This document shows positions 40,424 through 51,933 of a stretch of DNA of 64,000 nucleotides, in pieces (the first letter of the stretch is position 1; every line of letters begins with the position of its first letter). The stretch is taken from contig JACJDG010000003.1 in the NCBI GenBank assembly GCA_016432725.1, forward strand, positions 5,610,001-5,674,000, given 5' to 3'. A program made the translations under genes and the position numbers. This stretch comes from Streptomyces sp. DHE7-1 (GTDB lineage Bacteria > Actinomycetota > Actinomycetes > Streptomycetales > Streptomycetaceae). A model generated the notes under the pieces. The model searched no databases. It had not been told where the DNA came from and was given only the letters and a program-made list of their open reading frames with translations.

Positions 40424-42126
40424 ATGGCGAACGCACCGGTCCAGCGCATGTCCCAGTTGATGGCGAAGACGCTGCGCGACGACCCGGCGGACGCCGAGGT
40501 CCTCAGCCACAAGCTCCTCGTCCGCGCGGGCTACGTCCGCCGCACCGCCGCGGGCATCTGGTCCTGGCTGCCGCTCGGCAAGAAGGTCCTCGCCAACGTG
40601 GAGCGGATCGTCCGCGAGGAGATGGACGCCATCGGCGGCCAGGAGGTCTCCCTCCCCGCCCTGCTGCCGCGCGAGCCCTACGACGCCACCGGCCGCTGGG
40701 ACGAGTACGGCCAGGAGCTGTTCCGGCTGAAGGACCGCAAGGGCGGCGACTACCTCCTCGGCCCGACCCACGAGGAGATCTTCACCCTGCTGGTCAAGGA
40801 CCAGTGCACGTCCTACAAGGACCTGCCGGTGATCCTCTACCAGATCCAGTCCAAGTTCCGTGACGAGGCCCGCCCCCGCGCCGGTATCCTGCGCGGCCGC
40901 GAGTTCCTGATGAAGGACTCCTACTCCTTCGACCTCGACGACGAGGGCCTGGCCAAGTCCTACGCCCTGCACCGCCAGGCCTACCAGAACATCTTCGACC
41001 GGCTCGGCCTGGACTACCGCATCTGCGCGGCCACCGCCGGCGCCATGGGCGGCTCGAAGTCCGAGGAGTTCCTCGCCCCGCCGAGGCCGGCGAGGACACC
41101 TTCGCCGACTGCCCGAACTGCGACTTCGCCGCCAACACGGAGGCGATCACCTACGAGCTGCAGCCGGTGGACGGCTCGGACGTCCCCACGCTCGAGGAGA
41201 TCCCCACGCCCGACACCCCGACCATCGAGACGCTCGCCGCCTCGCTCGGTGTCCCGGCCTCGGCCACCCTGAAGAACCTGCTGGTCAAGGTGGACGGTGA
41301 GATCGTCGCCGTCGGCGTGCCCGGTGACCGTGAGGTGGACCTCGGCAAGCTGGAGGAGCACTTCGCCCCGGCGGCCGTCGAGATGGTCACCGAGGCGGAC
41401 TTCGCCGGCCGTCCCGACCTGGTGCGCGGCTACGTCGGCCCGCAGGGCCTGGGCGACAAGGTGAAGTACGTCGCCGACCCGCGCGTGGCCCCCGGCACCG
41501 CCTGGATCACCGGCGCCAACAAGGAGCACACGCACGCCAGGAACGTCGTCGCCGGCCGTGACTTCGAGGTCGACGAGTACGTGGACGTCGTGGTGGTGCG
41601 CGACGGGGACCCCTGCCCGAAGTGCGGCACCGGCCTGAAGCTGGACCGCGCCATCGAGATCGGCCACATCTTCCAGCTCGGCCGCAAGTACGCCGACGCC
41701 CTCAAGCTGGACGTCCTCGGCCAGAACGGCAAGCCGGTCCGCGTGACCATGGGCTCCTACGGTGTCGGCGTGTCCCGCGCCGTCGCCGCCCTCGCCGAGC
41801 AGCACGCCGACGAGCACGGCCTGGTCTGGCCCAGGGAGGTCGCCCCGGCCGACGTGCACGTCGTCGCCGCCGGCAAGGCGGTGCAGACCGAGCTGGCGCT
41901 CGACGTCGCGGAGCGGCTGCGGGCCGCCGGTCTGCGCGTCCTGGTCGACGACCGGGCCGGTGTCTCCCCGGGCGTGAAGTTCACCGACGCCGAGCTGATC
42001 GGCGTACCGCAGATCCTGGTGGCCGGCCGCCGCTCCGCCGAGGGCGTGCTGGAACTCAAGGACCGCAAGACCGGCGAGCGCGAGGAACTGTCCGTCGAGG
42101 ACGCCATCGCCCGTCTGTCCGCCTGA
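40424..42126 (+). CDS. proS: Prolyl-tRNA synthetase (bacterial type with editing insertion)
   Basis: Restored length is 567 residues after one missing base in the C run at 41076-41079. Class II motifs are visible: motif 2 as FRDEARPRAGILRGREFLMK followed by DSYSFDLDD, and motif 3 as MGSYGVGVSRAVAALAEQ. An INS/YbaK editing domain lies between (about residues 225-400; ETLAASLGVPASATLKNLLV, CGTGLKLDRAIEIGHIF after it), and the anticodon-binding domain follows (VHVVAAGKAVQTELALDVAE). It charges tRNA-Pro. A hairpin terminator follows. The 265 bases up to 42391 hold no convincing gene. Confidence 0.96.
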
Positions 42127-42138
42127 CCCCGAGGCCCC

Positions 42139-42170
42139 GCGCCCCGCGCCCCGCTGAGGGCGCGGGGCGC
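42139..42170 (+). terminator. Stem-loop terminator after proS
   Basis: A perfect 12-bp stem (42139-42150 with 42159-42170) with an 8-base loop starts 13 bases after the proS stop. Confidence 0.75.
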
Positions 42171-42391
42171 GCTGCCGTCGGCGGCCGGGAGCGGTACGGA
42201 CCGGGTGCCGTAGAGCCCGGAGTCCGGCGAGCGTCGGTTCCGCCGCGTCCATGCCCTGCTCGGGCTCCACGGCGTGGATCGGGGTGTAGCCGCGCGGCCG
42301 GTCCGGCCCCGGCTCCAGTGGCGGCCGGGCCCGGTCGGCCACATGCCGGAGACGCGGGGCGTGCCGCCGTGTCGGGCGCCCGCCCGCCGGG

Positions 42392-43300
42392 CTACAGCCA
42401 GCCCGCGAATTCGAGCAGGAGCTCGGCGTCCTTGGGGCGGCCCACTCGCAGGGCCCGGACCCCGGACTCCACGGCGCGGAACAGGGTCCAGCCGCGCAGC
42501 CGGTCCAGGTCCACCTCCAGGGACTCCGCGAGCCGCTTGATCCGGCGCCGGGTGGTGGACGCGCCGGACGGGTTGGCGATCAGGTCCTCCACCCGGTCGC
42601 GCACCAGCCGCGCGAGGTCGAAGGCGCACTCGCCGACCACCGGGTCCGGGCCCACCGCCAGCCAGTGCATCCGCTCCCCGGCGAGCACCTTGCTCTGCCG
42701 GAAGGTGCCGTGCAGCAGCCTGTGCTCCGGCGGCGCGGCCAGCAGTTCCGCACGGGCCGTGAGCGCCGCGTCCACCAGCGGCGCGGTCTCCGGCTCGGCA
42801 AGCGCGCCCGTCCGCATCGCCTCGGCCTGCCGCCCGGTCCGCTCCGCCACCGTCTCGAAGGCGGTCCCGTCCGGTGGCTCGACCCACAGCCGCCGCAGCG
42901 TCCCCGCCGCCTCCAGCAGCGCCTTCGCCTCCGGCAGCGACCGCACCGACACGTCCGGGTGCAGCCGCTCCAGCAGCAGCGCCCCGTCCGCGCTGTCCCC
43001 GTCGTCCGACTCCAGCAGCTGCACGGCGCCCCGTCCCGCCCAGTGCGCCAGCGCCGCCCGCTCGCTCTCCGGCCGGGCCCGGCCCGGGGCCAGCTTCAGC
43101 ACCGCCGGAGTGCCGTCGGCCCGCCGGACCAGGACCACCAGACTGCTGCGGCCGCCCGGCACCTGGACCCGTTCCACCGTCAACTCGCGCCGCGCGACCG
43201 TCCGTTCGGCCGTCTCCGGCAGCCGTGCCAGCCAGTCGTCCCCGGCCGGCGCCGTCTCGGCGAGCGCCCGCACCAGCCGCCGGGGCGGTTCGAAAACCAT
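42392..43300 (-). CDS. Aminoglycoside-phosphotransferase-like kinase family protein
   Basis: A 302-residue protein with a kinase-like fold: SSLVVLVRRADGTPAVLKLA (nucleotide-binding lysine), ALLLERLHPDVSV, then LLHGTFRQSKVLAGERMHWL in place of the usual HGD-x-N loop and VGECAFDLARLVRDRV in place of the DFG-like strand. The catalytic aspartate of HGD is thus replaced by threonine (HGTF), which suggests reduced or altered catalysis. It resembles APH(6)/hydroxyurea phosphotransferases. GGAAGGAAACG lies upstream of the ATG. It follows the ferritin-like gene on the same strand. Confidence 0.78.
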   Translation of the reverse strand: MVFEPPRRLVRALAETAPAGDDWLARLPETAERTVARRELTVERVQVPGGRSSLVVLVRRADGTPAVLKLAPGRARPESERAALAHWAGRGAVQLLESDDGDSADGALLLERLHPDVSVRSLPEAKALLEAAGTLRRLWVEPPDGTAFETVAERTGRQAEAMRTGALAEPETAPLVDAALTARAELLAAPPEHRLLHGTFRQSKVLAGERMHWLAVGPDPVVGECAFDLARLVRDRVEDLIANPSGASTTRRRIKRLAESLEVDLDRLRGWTLFRAVESGVRALRVGRPKDAELLLEFAGWL

Positions 43301-43352
43301 GCGCGAGTCGTTTCCTTCCTCTCCTGGGCCTGCCCCACGGGCGGCCCCGCCG

Positions 43353-43838
43353 TCACCTCGACGGGGACGCCGAGGTACTGGGCCCCGCCGCACCGGTGTC
43401 GTCACCGGTCCGTTCGGCGAGCCCAGGGAAGGCTACGCTCTCCCCGCTCCAGCGCACCGCCCGCACCGCCGCCTCCCGCAGGGCCCCGGCGGCCGCGCCG
43501 CGCCGCTCCCCGGTCGTCGCCCGCACCAGGTCCGAGTAGACACCGGCCACCCGCTCCTCCAGATCGGCGGCGAGCCGCACCGCGCCCGCGGAGTCCGCCA
43601 CCGGGAACGGCAGCGCGTACGCGGCGCTGGAGGCGACCGGCTCACCGCCCAGCTCACGCACCTCCCGGACCAGCGCGTCCCGGCGTGCCCGGTGGGCGTC
43701 GTAGGCCGCCCGCGCCTGCTTCAGCCGCTTGTCGCCGACCCGCCCGCCGACGACGCCGTACCCGTACACCGCGGCGTGCTCCGCCGCCAGCGCGGCCTGC
43801 AGCGCGGTCAGTTCGGCCGATCCGTCCCGCTCGCTCAC
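43353..43838 (-). CDS. Ferritin-like domain protein (DUF4439)
   Basis: A 161-residue helical protein. ALQAALAAEHAAVYGYGVVG contains the E-x2-H and Y pattern of actinobacterial DUF4439 ferritin-like domains, and the second pair lies in DLEERVAGVYSDLVRATTG. A role in metal binding or oxidative protection is plausible but not shown. The GTG start overlaps the stop of the upstream lipoprotein gene (GTGA), so the two are translated together. Confidence 0.83.
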   Translation of the reverse strand: MSERDGSAELTALQAALAAEHAAVYGYGVVGGRVGDKRLKQARAAYDAHRARRDALVREVRELGGEPVASSAAYALPFPVADSAGAVRLAADLEERVAGVYSDLVRATTGERRGAAAGALREAAVRAVRWSGESVAFPGLAERTGDDTGAAGPSTSASPSR

Positions 43839-44385
43839 TTGGCCCCCTCGGTCAGCAGGTACGCGTGCGCCGCCCCGGCCGCCGCCGACGACGCAATCAG
43901 CCGGGCCAGTTCGCCCGGCACGTCCAGCAGGTCCTTCGCCCGGCGGTCGGCCAGGCTCCGCTCGGCGGTGGCGAGGAACGCCAGCGCGTCCTTCTCACCG
44001 GCGGGCACGGTCAGGGCCGGCGAGGACGCGGCCGAGTCCGCCGGTGCGGTGGAACCGGCGGAGGCGGACGCCGGCGTCTGCGTGCCGGTGGCGGTGCCGG
44101 TGTGGCCGGCGAACGCCTCCCGGTGCGCCGCGACCTGAGCCCGCAACGGTTCCAGCGGCCCCGCCAGCGCGGGGTGCGCGGCGAGCACCGCGTCGTACCG
44201 CTCCAGCAGCCCCTCGCTGTCCCGGGCCGCACGCGCGCGTGCCCGCGCGCTCACCGAAGAAGCACCGCCGGCGGCGGAGTCGGGGCCGGCCGAGCAGCCC
44301 ACCAGCAGGGCGGCCCGGCGGCCGAGGCGAGCAGGGATCTTCTGCGCGGACCCGAGGGGGTGCGCGGCGGCGGGGAGTACGACAC
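43835..44385 (-). CDS. Tat-exported lipoprotein, helical, partner of the ferritin-like protein
   Basis: The true start is a GTG at 44385 with GAGGA eight bases upstream, giving SGPRRRSLLASAAG-AALLVGC, a twin-arginine signal with lipobox. One base is missing at 44314-44316, which otherwise hides this start and suggests a false N-terminus further upstream. The mature part (about 140 residues) is helical: LLERYDAVLAAHPALAGPLE and LAFLATAERSLADRRAKDLL. Restored length is 183. It may present or anchor the ferritin-like partner at the membrane, but that is inference from overlap. It diverges from rimP. Confidence 0.75.
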
Positions 44386-44613
44386 TGCAGACGTCCTCGG
44401 GCACTCGTACGGAGGGAACGACGGGGAACGGCAAGGAGGGGGAACGGCCGTGGGACGGGCTGTCCGTGATCACCGTACCCGCGCCCCGCCGGTACGCCAC
44501 TCACCGGCACCGCGCGTACACAGGTGGACGGCAACACTCCCTGCGACCGGATACCCTTTGACCAGACACGCGACCCATCCCACAACAGCACACGCGGCCG
44601 AGGAGTCACCCGG

Positions 44614-45123
44614 ATGAGCACCACCCAGAGCGAGAGGCTGCGAGAGCTGCTGGAACCGCTCGTCACCTCTCAGGGGCTCGACCTCGAAGAGATCACCGTG
44701 GAATCCGTCGGACGCAAGCGTGTGCTGCGCGTGACCGTCGACTCCGACACCGGAGCGGACCTGGACCGGATCGCCGATGTGAGCCGCGCGCTCTCGGCGA
44801 AGCTCGACGAGACCGACGCGATGGGCGACGCCACGTACGACCTGGAGGTCGGCACCCCCGGCGCCGAGCGCGCCCTCACCGAGCACCGGCACTACGTGCG
44901 CGCCACCGACCGGCTGGTCAGGTTCCAGCTGGCCGAGGGCGGCGAACTGGTCGCGAGGATCCTCGAAGTGGACGAGGACGGCGTCGAGGTCGAAGTGCCC
45001 GGGGTGAAGGGCCGCAAGGCGACCGCCCGCAGACTCGCGTTCCCGGAGATCGCGAAGGCGCGCGTCCAGGTCGAGTTCAACCGCAAGGACAAGAAGGACA
45101 TGAAGGAAGAGGAGGAGGCGTAG
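44614..45123 (+). CDS. rimP: Ribosome maturation factor
   Basis: A 169-residue protein needed for 30S maturation. It has LVTSQGLDLEEITVESVG in the N-terminal alpha/beta domain, TYDLEVGTPGAERALTEHRH as the hallmark segment, and a C-terminal SH3-like domain (VRFQLAEGGELVARILEVDE). An acidic/basic tail ends EEEEA. GAGGAGTCACCCGG precedes the ATG at 44614. The next gene begins 2 bases after the stop. It heads the nusA-infB operon as in most bacteria. Confidence 0.95.
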   Translation: MSTTQSERLRELLEPLVTSQGLDLEEITVESVGRKRVLRVTVDSDTGADLDRIADVSRALSAKLDETDAMGDATYDLEVGTPGAERALTEHRHYVRATDRLVRFQLAEGGELVARILEVDEDGVEVEVPGVKGRKATARRLAFPEIAKARVQVEFNRKDKKDMKEEEEA

Positions 45124-45125
45124 CC

Positions 45126-46124
45126 GTGGACATCGACATGAGCGCCCTGCGGGGCTTGGTGCGGGAGAAGGAGATCTCCTTCGACCTGCTGGTCGAGGCG
45201 ATCGAGTCGGCCCTCCTCATCGCGTACCACCGCACCGAGGGAAGCCGCCGGCACGCGCGCGTGGAGCTCAACCGGGAGACCGGGCACGTGACCGTGTGGG
45301 CGAAGGAGGACCCGGAGGACCTCGAGGAGGGCCAGGCGCCCCGCGAGTTCGACGACACCCCGTCCGGCTTCGGCAGGATCGCCGCGACCACCGCCAAGCA
45401 GGTCATCCTGCAGCGGCTGCGCGACGCCGAGGACGACGCGACGCTCGGCGAGTACGCCGGCCGTGAGGGCGACATCGTCACGGGCGTGGTCCAGCAGGGC
45501 CGCGACCCCAAGAACGTGCTCGTGGACATCGGCAAGCTCGAGGCCATCCTGCCGGTGCAGGAGCAGGTGCCGGGCGAGACGTACCCGCACGGCATGCGCC
45601 TGCGCTCGTACGTCGTCCGGGTGGCCAAGGGCGTCCGCGGCCCCTCGGTGACGCTCTCCCGCACGCACCCCAACCTGGTGAAGAAGCTCTTCGCCCTGGA
45701 GGTGCCGGAGATCGCCGACGGCTCGGTCGAGATCGCGGCGATCGCCCGCGAGGCCGGTCACCGCACCAAGATCGCCGTACGGTCCACCCGTTCGGGCCTG
45801 AACGCCAAGGGTGCCTGCATCGGCCCGATGGGCGGCCGGGTGCGCAACGTCATGGGCGAGCTGAACGGTGAGAAGATCGACATCGTCGACTGGTCGGACG
45901 ACCCGGCCGAGATGGTGGCGAACGCGCTGTCACCCGCCCGGGTGAGCAAGGTGGACGTCGTGGACCTGGCCGCCCGGTCCGCCCGGGTGACCGTGCCGGA
46001 CTACCAGCTCTCGCTGGCGATCGGCAAGGAGGGCCAGAACGCCCGGCTCGCCGCCCGGCTGACCGGCTGGCGGATCGACATCCGGCCGGACACCGAGCAG
46101 GCCGAGGACCGGGACGGGGAATAG
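45126..46124 (+). CDS. nusA: Transcription termination/antitermination factor NusA
   Basis: A 332-residue NusA without the C-terminal acidic repeats of enterobacteria, as usual in actinobacteria. The N-terminal RNA-polymerase-binding domain (MSALRGLVREKEISFDLLVE), S1 domain (about 110-185; GDIVTGVVQQGRDPKNVLVD) and two KH domains (CIGPMGGRVRNVMGEL; LSLAIGKEGQNARLAARLTG) are in order. It modulates pausing, termination and rRNA antitermination. The start is GTG at 45126. A 101-base gap with a small TGACGC-N7-GCGTCA hairpin separates it from ylxR. Confidence 0.96.
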   Translation: MDIDMSALRGLVREKEISFDLLVEAIESALLIAYHRTEGSRRHARVELNRETGHVTVWAKEDPEDLEEGQAPREFDDTPSGFGRIAATTAKQVILQRLRDAEDDATLGEYAGREGDIVTGVVQQGRDPKNVLVDIGKLEAILPVQEQVPGETYPHGMRLRSYVVRVAKGVRGPSVTLSRTHPNLVKKLFALEVPEIADGSVEIAAIAREAGHRTKIAVRSTRSGLNAKGACIGPMGGRVRNVMGELNGEKIDIVDWSDDPAEMVANALSPARVSKVDVVDLAARSARVTVPDYQLSLAIGKEGQNARLAARLTGWRIDIRPDTEQAEDRDGE

Positions 46125-46225
46125 ATCCCGGCCGCGTGACGCTGAGAATGCGTCAGGCTGCAGCAAGCAACTGTTCGACTTTTCCCCCGAAGGGGTGAGG
46201 TCGCTGCGGGGAGGTAGACTTAGGA

Positions 46226-46522
46226 GTGTCTGGCCGGACGCGAGCCCGCGCATGCCCTGAACGCACCTGTGTGGGGTGCAGGCAGCGAGCGGCCAAAGAC
46301 GCTCTGCTGCGGACCGTGGCGGATCAGGAACAGTGCGTTCCCGATCCACGCGGTACGCTGCCCGGCCGGGGTGCGTACGTACACCCCGACCAGGTCTGTG
46401 TCGACCAGGCGGAACGCCGTCGGGCGTTCCCTCGGGCGCTCCGCGTCCCCGGGCCGCTCGACGTAAAGGCGTTGCGCCGGTACGTCGAGCGACAGACAGT
46501 TGCCGAGCAGGCAACACCGTAA
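46226..46522 (+). CDS. ylxR: YlxR-family RNA-binding protein (DUF448)
   Basis: A 98-residue protein with the family motif RTCVGCRQRAAKDALLR and GRGAYVHPDQVCVDQAERRR. It has a positively charged surface and is thought to bind RNA or the RNase P RNA; it is regularly encoded between nusA and infB. The GTG at 46226 follows GGGGAGGTAGACTTAGGA. A possible internal promoter (-10 TAGACT at 46216-46221) overlaps that leader. Confidence 0.92.
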   Translation: MSGRTRARACPERTCVGCRQRAAKDALLRTVADQEQCVPDPRGTLPGRGAYVHPDQVCVDQAERRRAFPRALRVPGPLDVKALRRYVERQTVAEQATP

Positions 46523-46589
46523 AAAGCGAGCCGCGCGGAACCCCCGTGCGGCCTGGTACCTCGCGAGTCGAAAGCAGGTCGAGATTGCG

Positions 46590-46632
46590 ATGAGCACTCG
46601 ATGAGTACGCGATGAGTACGCCCATGAACTAG
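46590..46632 (+). promoter_or_regulatory. Three overlapping micro-ORFs in the infB leader
   Basis: ATG-AGC-ACT-CGA-TGA (46590-46604), ATG-AGT-ACG-CGA-TGA (46601-46615) and ATG-AGT-ACG-CCC-ATG-AAC-TAG (46612-46632) form a chain in which each stop overlaps the next start by four bases (ATGA). They arise from an 11-base tandem repeat. CAGGTCGAG upstream is a possible ribosome-binding site. A 7-bp hairpin (46638-46644 with 46652-46658) follows, then GAGGAGCGAA and the infB GTG. A ribosome passing this chain could couple or delay infB translation. Confidence 0.55.
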
Positions 46633-46670
46633 CGACGGTCCGGACGCAACCCGGACCTCAGAGGAGCGAA

Positions 46671-49739
<3,069 letters not shown>

Positions 49740-49755
49740 CACCCCACGGTTCGCC

Positions 49756-49827
49756 GCCGGCCGGTGGGACTGCGGTCCCGCCGGCCGGCGCGCCGTTGCC
49801 CCGGGGGCTTCGTCCCCGGGGCAACGG
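49756..49827 (+). terminator. Double stem-loop between infB and ylxP
   Basis: Two consecutive strong hairpins follow the infB stop. The first has a 15-bp stem with one wobble (49756-49770 with 49775-49789) and a 4-base loop. The second has a perfect 14-bp stem (49793-49806 with 49814-49827) and a 7-base loop. They probably terminate or reduce transcription within the operon. Confidence 0.75.
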
Positions 49828-49953
49828 TCCGGCCGACGGTGCCGTGGAAACCCTGTCGAGCCACCGGCGGGTACGGGGTACCGTTCTTGGTGTCCCCGGC
49901 CATACGGTCCCGGGGCCACCGATCCCGTACCGGCGGGTGAACCGGTTACACAC

Positions 49954-50247
49954 ATGTACGTGGGGACTCTGTCCTTCGACCTGCTCCTCGGCGACGTCCA
50001 CTCGCTGAAGGAGAAGCGCTCCGTCGTCCGCCCGATCGTCGCCGAACTCCAGCGCAGGTACGCGGTGAGCGCGGCCGAGGTGGACCACATGGACCTCCAC
50101 CGGCGAGCGATCATCGGCATGGCCATGGTCTCCGGCGACACGGCGCACCTCACCGACGTACTGGACCGGTGCGAACGGCTGGTCGCCGGTCGCCCCGAAG
50201 TGGAACTGCTGTCCGTGAGACGGCGCCTCCACGGTGAAGACGACTGA
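49954..50247 (+). CDS. YlxP-family protein (DUF503)
   Basis: A 97-residue protein with LSFDLLLGDVHSLKEKRSVV, the hallmark of DUF503, and EVDHMDLHRRAIIGMAMVSG. Members may bind RNA or ribosome assembly intermediates and are regularly encoded near infB and rbfA. The ATG at 49954 lies 214 bases after infB, past a double hairpin, so it may have a promoter of its own. rbfA starts 51 bases after its stop. Confidence 0.9.
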   Translation: MYVGTLSFDLLLGDVHSLKEKRSVVRPIVAELQRRYAVSAAEVDHMDLHRRAIIGMAMVSGDTAHLTDVLDRCERLVAGRPEVELLSVRRRLHGEDD

Positions 50248-50298
50248 CGACGACCAACCCACAGAACGCCAGAAGAAGAAAGAACGGGAGACGGACCA

Positions 50299-50760
50299 GT
50301 GGCCGACAACGCGCGGGCGAAAAGGCTGGCGGACCTCATCCGGGAGGTGGTGGCCCAGAAGCTGCAGCGCGGGATCAAGGACCCGCGGCTCGGCTCGCAC
50401 GTCACCATCACGGACACCCGGGTCACGGGTGACCTGCGGGAGGCGACCGTCTTCTACACGGTCTACGGGGACGACGAGGAGCGGCAGGCCGCGGCCGCCG
50501 GCCTGGAGAGCGCCAAGGGCATCCTGCGCTCCGAGGTCGGCCGCGCGGCCGGGGTGAAGTTCACGCCGACCCTCACCTTCGTCGCGGACGCCCTCCCGGA
50601 CACCGCCCGGACCATCGAGGACCTGCTCGACAGGGCCCGGCAGTCCGACGCGGCGGTCCGCGAGGCCTCCGCGGGCGCGGCGTACGCGGGCGGCGCCGAC
50701 CCGTACCGCAAGCCGGGCGAGGACGAGAACGCCGAGACGGACGGCGACGCCGCGGAATGA
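50299..50760 (+). CDS. rbfA: Ribosome-binding factor A
   Basis: A 153-residue 30S maturation and cold-adaptation factor with a KH-like fold: ADLIREVVAQKLQRGIKDPR, VTITDTRVTGDLREATVFYT and FTPTLTFVADALPDTARTIE. An unstructured tail rich in A, G and D follows. GGAGACGGACCA precedes the GTG start. The stop overlaps the truB ATG (ATGA), so the two are translationally coupled. Confidence 0.95.
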   Translation: MADNARAKRLADLIREVVAQKLQRGIKDPRLGSHVTITDTRVTGDLREATVFYTVYGDDEERQAAAAGLESAKGILRSEVGRAAGVKFTPTLTFVADALPDTARTIEDLLDRARQSDAAVREASAGAAYAGGADPYRKPGEDENAETDGDAAE

Positions 50761-51662
50761 CCCAGAAGCACACCACGCCCGACGGCCTTGTCATCGTCGA
50801 CAAGCCGTCGGGCTTCACTTCGCACGACGTGGTCGCCAAGATGCGCGGCATTGCCCGGACCCGCCGGGTCGGCCATGCCGGCACCCTCGACCCGATGGCG
50901 ACCGGCGTGCTGGTCCTCGGCGTCGAGCGCGCCACCAAGCTCCTCGGGCACCTCGCGCTGACCGAGAAGGAGTACCTGGGCACCATCCGCCTGGGCCAGG
51001 ACACGCTCACCGACGACGCCGAGGGGGACATCACCTCCGCCACGGACGCCTCCAAGGTGACCCGGGAGGCCATCGACGCCGGCATCGCCAAGCTGACCGG
51101 CGACATCATGCAGGTGCCGTCCAAGGTCAGCGCCATCAAGATCAACGGCGTGCGGTCGTACAAGCGGGCCCGGGAGGGCGAGGAGTTCGAGATCCCGGCC
51201 CGCCCGGTCACCGTGTCCTCCTTCGCGGTGTACGACGTCCGGGACGCCGTCGCCGAGGACGGCACCGCCGTGCTCGATCTGATCGTCTCGGTGGTCTGCT
51301 CGTCCGGCACCTACATCCGCGCCCTCGCCCGTGACCTGGGCGCCGACCTGGGCGTCGGCGGTCACCTCACCGCGCTGCGCCGGACGCGCGTCGGGCCGTA
51401 CAAGCTCGACTCCGCGAAGACGCTGGACCAGCTCCAGCAGGAGCTGACCGTGATGCCCGTCGCCGAGGCGGCCACGGCCGCCTTCCCGCGCTGGCAGGTG
51501 GACGTGCGGCGCGCCGGGCTGCTGCTCAACGGCGTCCGCCTGGAGATGCCCGAGGAGTACGCGGGCGCCGGTCCCGTCGCCGTGTTCGACCTGGAGGGCC
51601 GGTTCCTCGCCCTCGTCGAGGAGCACAAGGGCAAGGCGAAGAGCCTGGCCGTCTTCGGCTGA
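50757..51662 (+). CDS. truB: tRNA pseudouridine(55) synthase
   Basis: A 301-residue enzyme that makes pseudouridine 55 in the T-loop of tRNA. The catalytic aspartate is in GHAGTLDPMATGVL near residue 45. LVIVDKPSGFTSHDVV and VPSKVSAIKINGVRSYKRAR are further TruB hallmarks, and a C-terminal PUA-like domain ends in VEEHKGKAKSLAVF. Its ATG overlaps the end of rbfA. A strong hairpin terminator follows 36 bases after the stop, so this operon ends here. Confidence 0.96.
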   Translation: MTQKHTTPDGLVIVDKPSGFTSHDVVAKMRGIARTRRVGHAGTLDPMATGVLVLGVERATKLLGHLALTEKEYLGTIRLGQDTLTDDAEGDITSATDASKVTREAIDAGIAKLTGDIMQVPSKVSAIKINGVRSYKRAREGEEFEIPARPVTVSSFAVYDVRDAVAEDGTAVLDLIVSVVCSSGTYIRALARDLGADLGVGGHLTALRRTRVGPYKLDSAKTLDQLQQELTVMPVAEAATAAFPRWQVDVRRAGLLLNGVRLEMPEEYAGAGPVAVFDLEGRFLALVEEHKGKAKSLAVFG

Positions 51663-51697
51663 CCGGAGCCCGTCTCCGGCCGGAGCGCGAGCCTGCC

Positions 51698-51745
51698 CGT
51701 GGAGCGGCGGCGGCCACGGGGTGCCGCCACTGCCGCCGCTCCACG
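51698..51745 (+). terminator. Stem-loop terminator after truB
   Basis: A perfect 14-bp stem (51698-51711 with 51732-51745) encloses a 20-base loop. The 188 bases from here to the next start contain TCCTAGGGTGTA near 51766-51777, a weak -10 candidate for the large protein gene. Confidence 0.7.
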
Positions 51746-51933
51746 GTTCCCCCTCGGTTCCCCCACTCCTAGGGTGTATCCAGCCCCCTGCGCTCATTCA
51801 CCCGTCCGGGCAGGCGCTCGGAGTGAACCGGGGAGCGGAGGGGGCGCTTTCGCCGCGCGAACTGTCCCGCTGATCATCCCCGGCCTACCGTCGAAGACGA
51901 GGGCACGTGTGTACGGGCGGGGAGGGTACGGCC

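Noticed and set aside
40424..42126. proS and other split genes as pseudogenes or as programmed-frameshift genes
   Set aside because: Breaks hit essential genes, are all single-base losses in G/C runs, lack slippery sites with stimulatory structures, and leave intact conserved protein on both sides. Sequence error explains them better.
42171..42391. A short minus-strand frame starting near 42342 (MADRARPPLEPGP...)
   Set aside because: It has no stop before it enters proS and no recognised family, and a terminator hairpin lies in its path. The coding pattern is not convincing.
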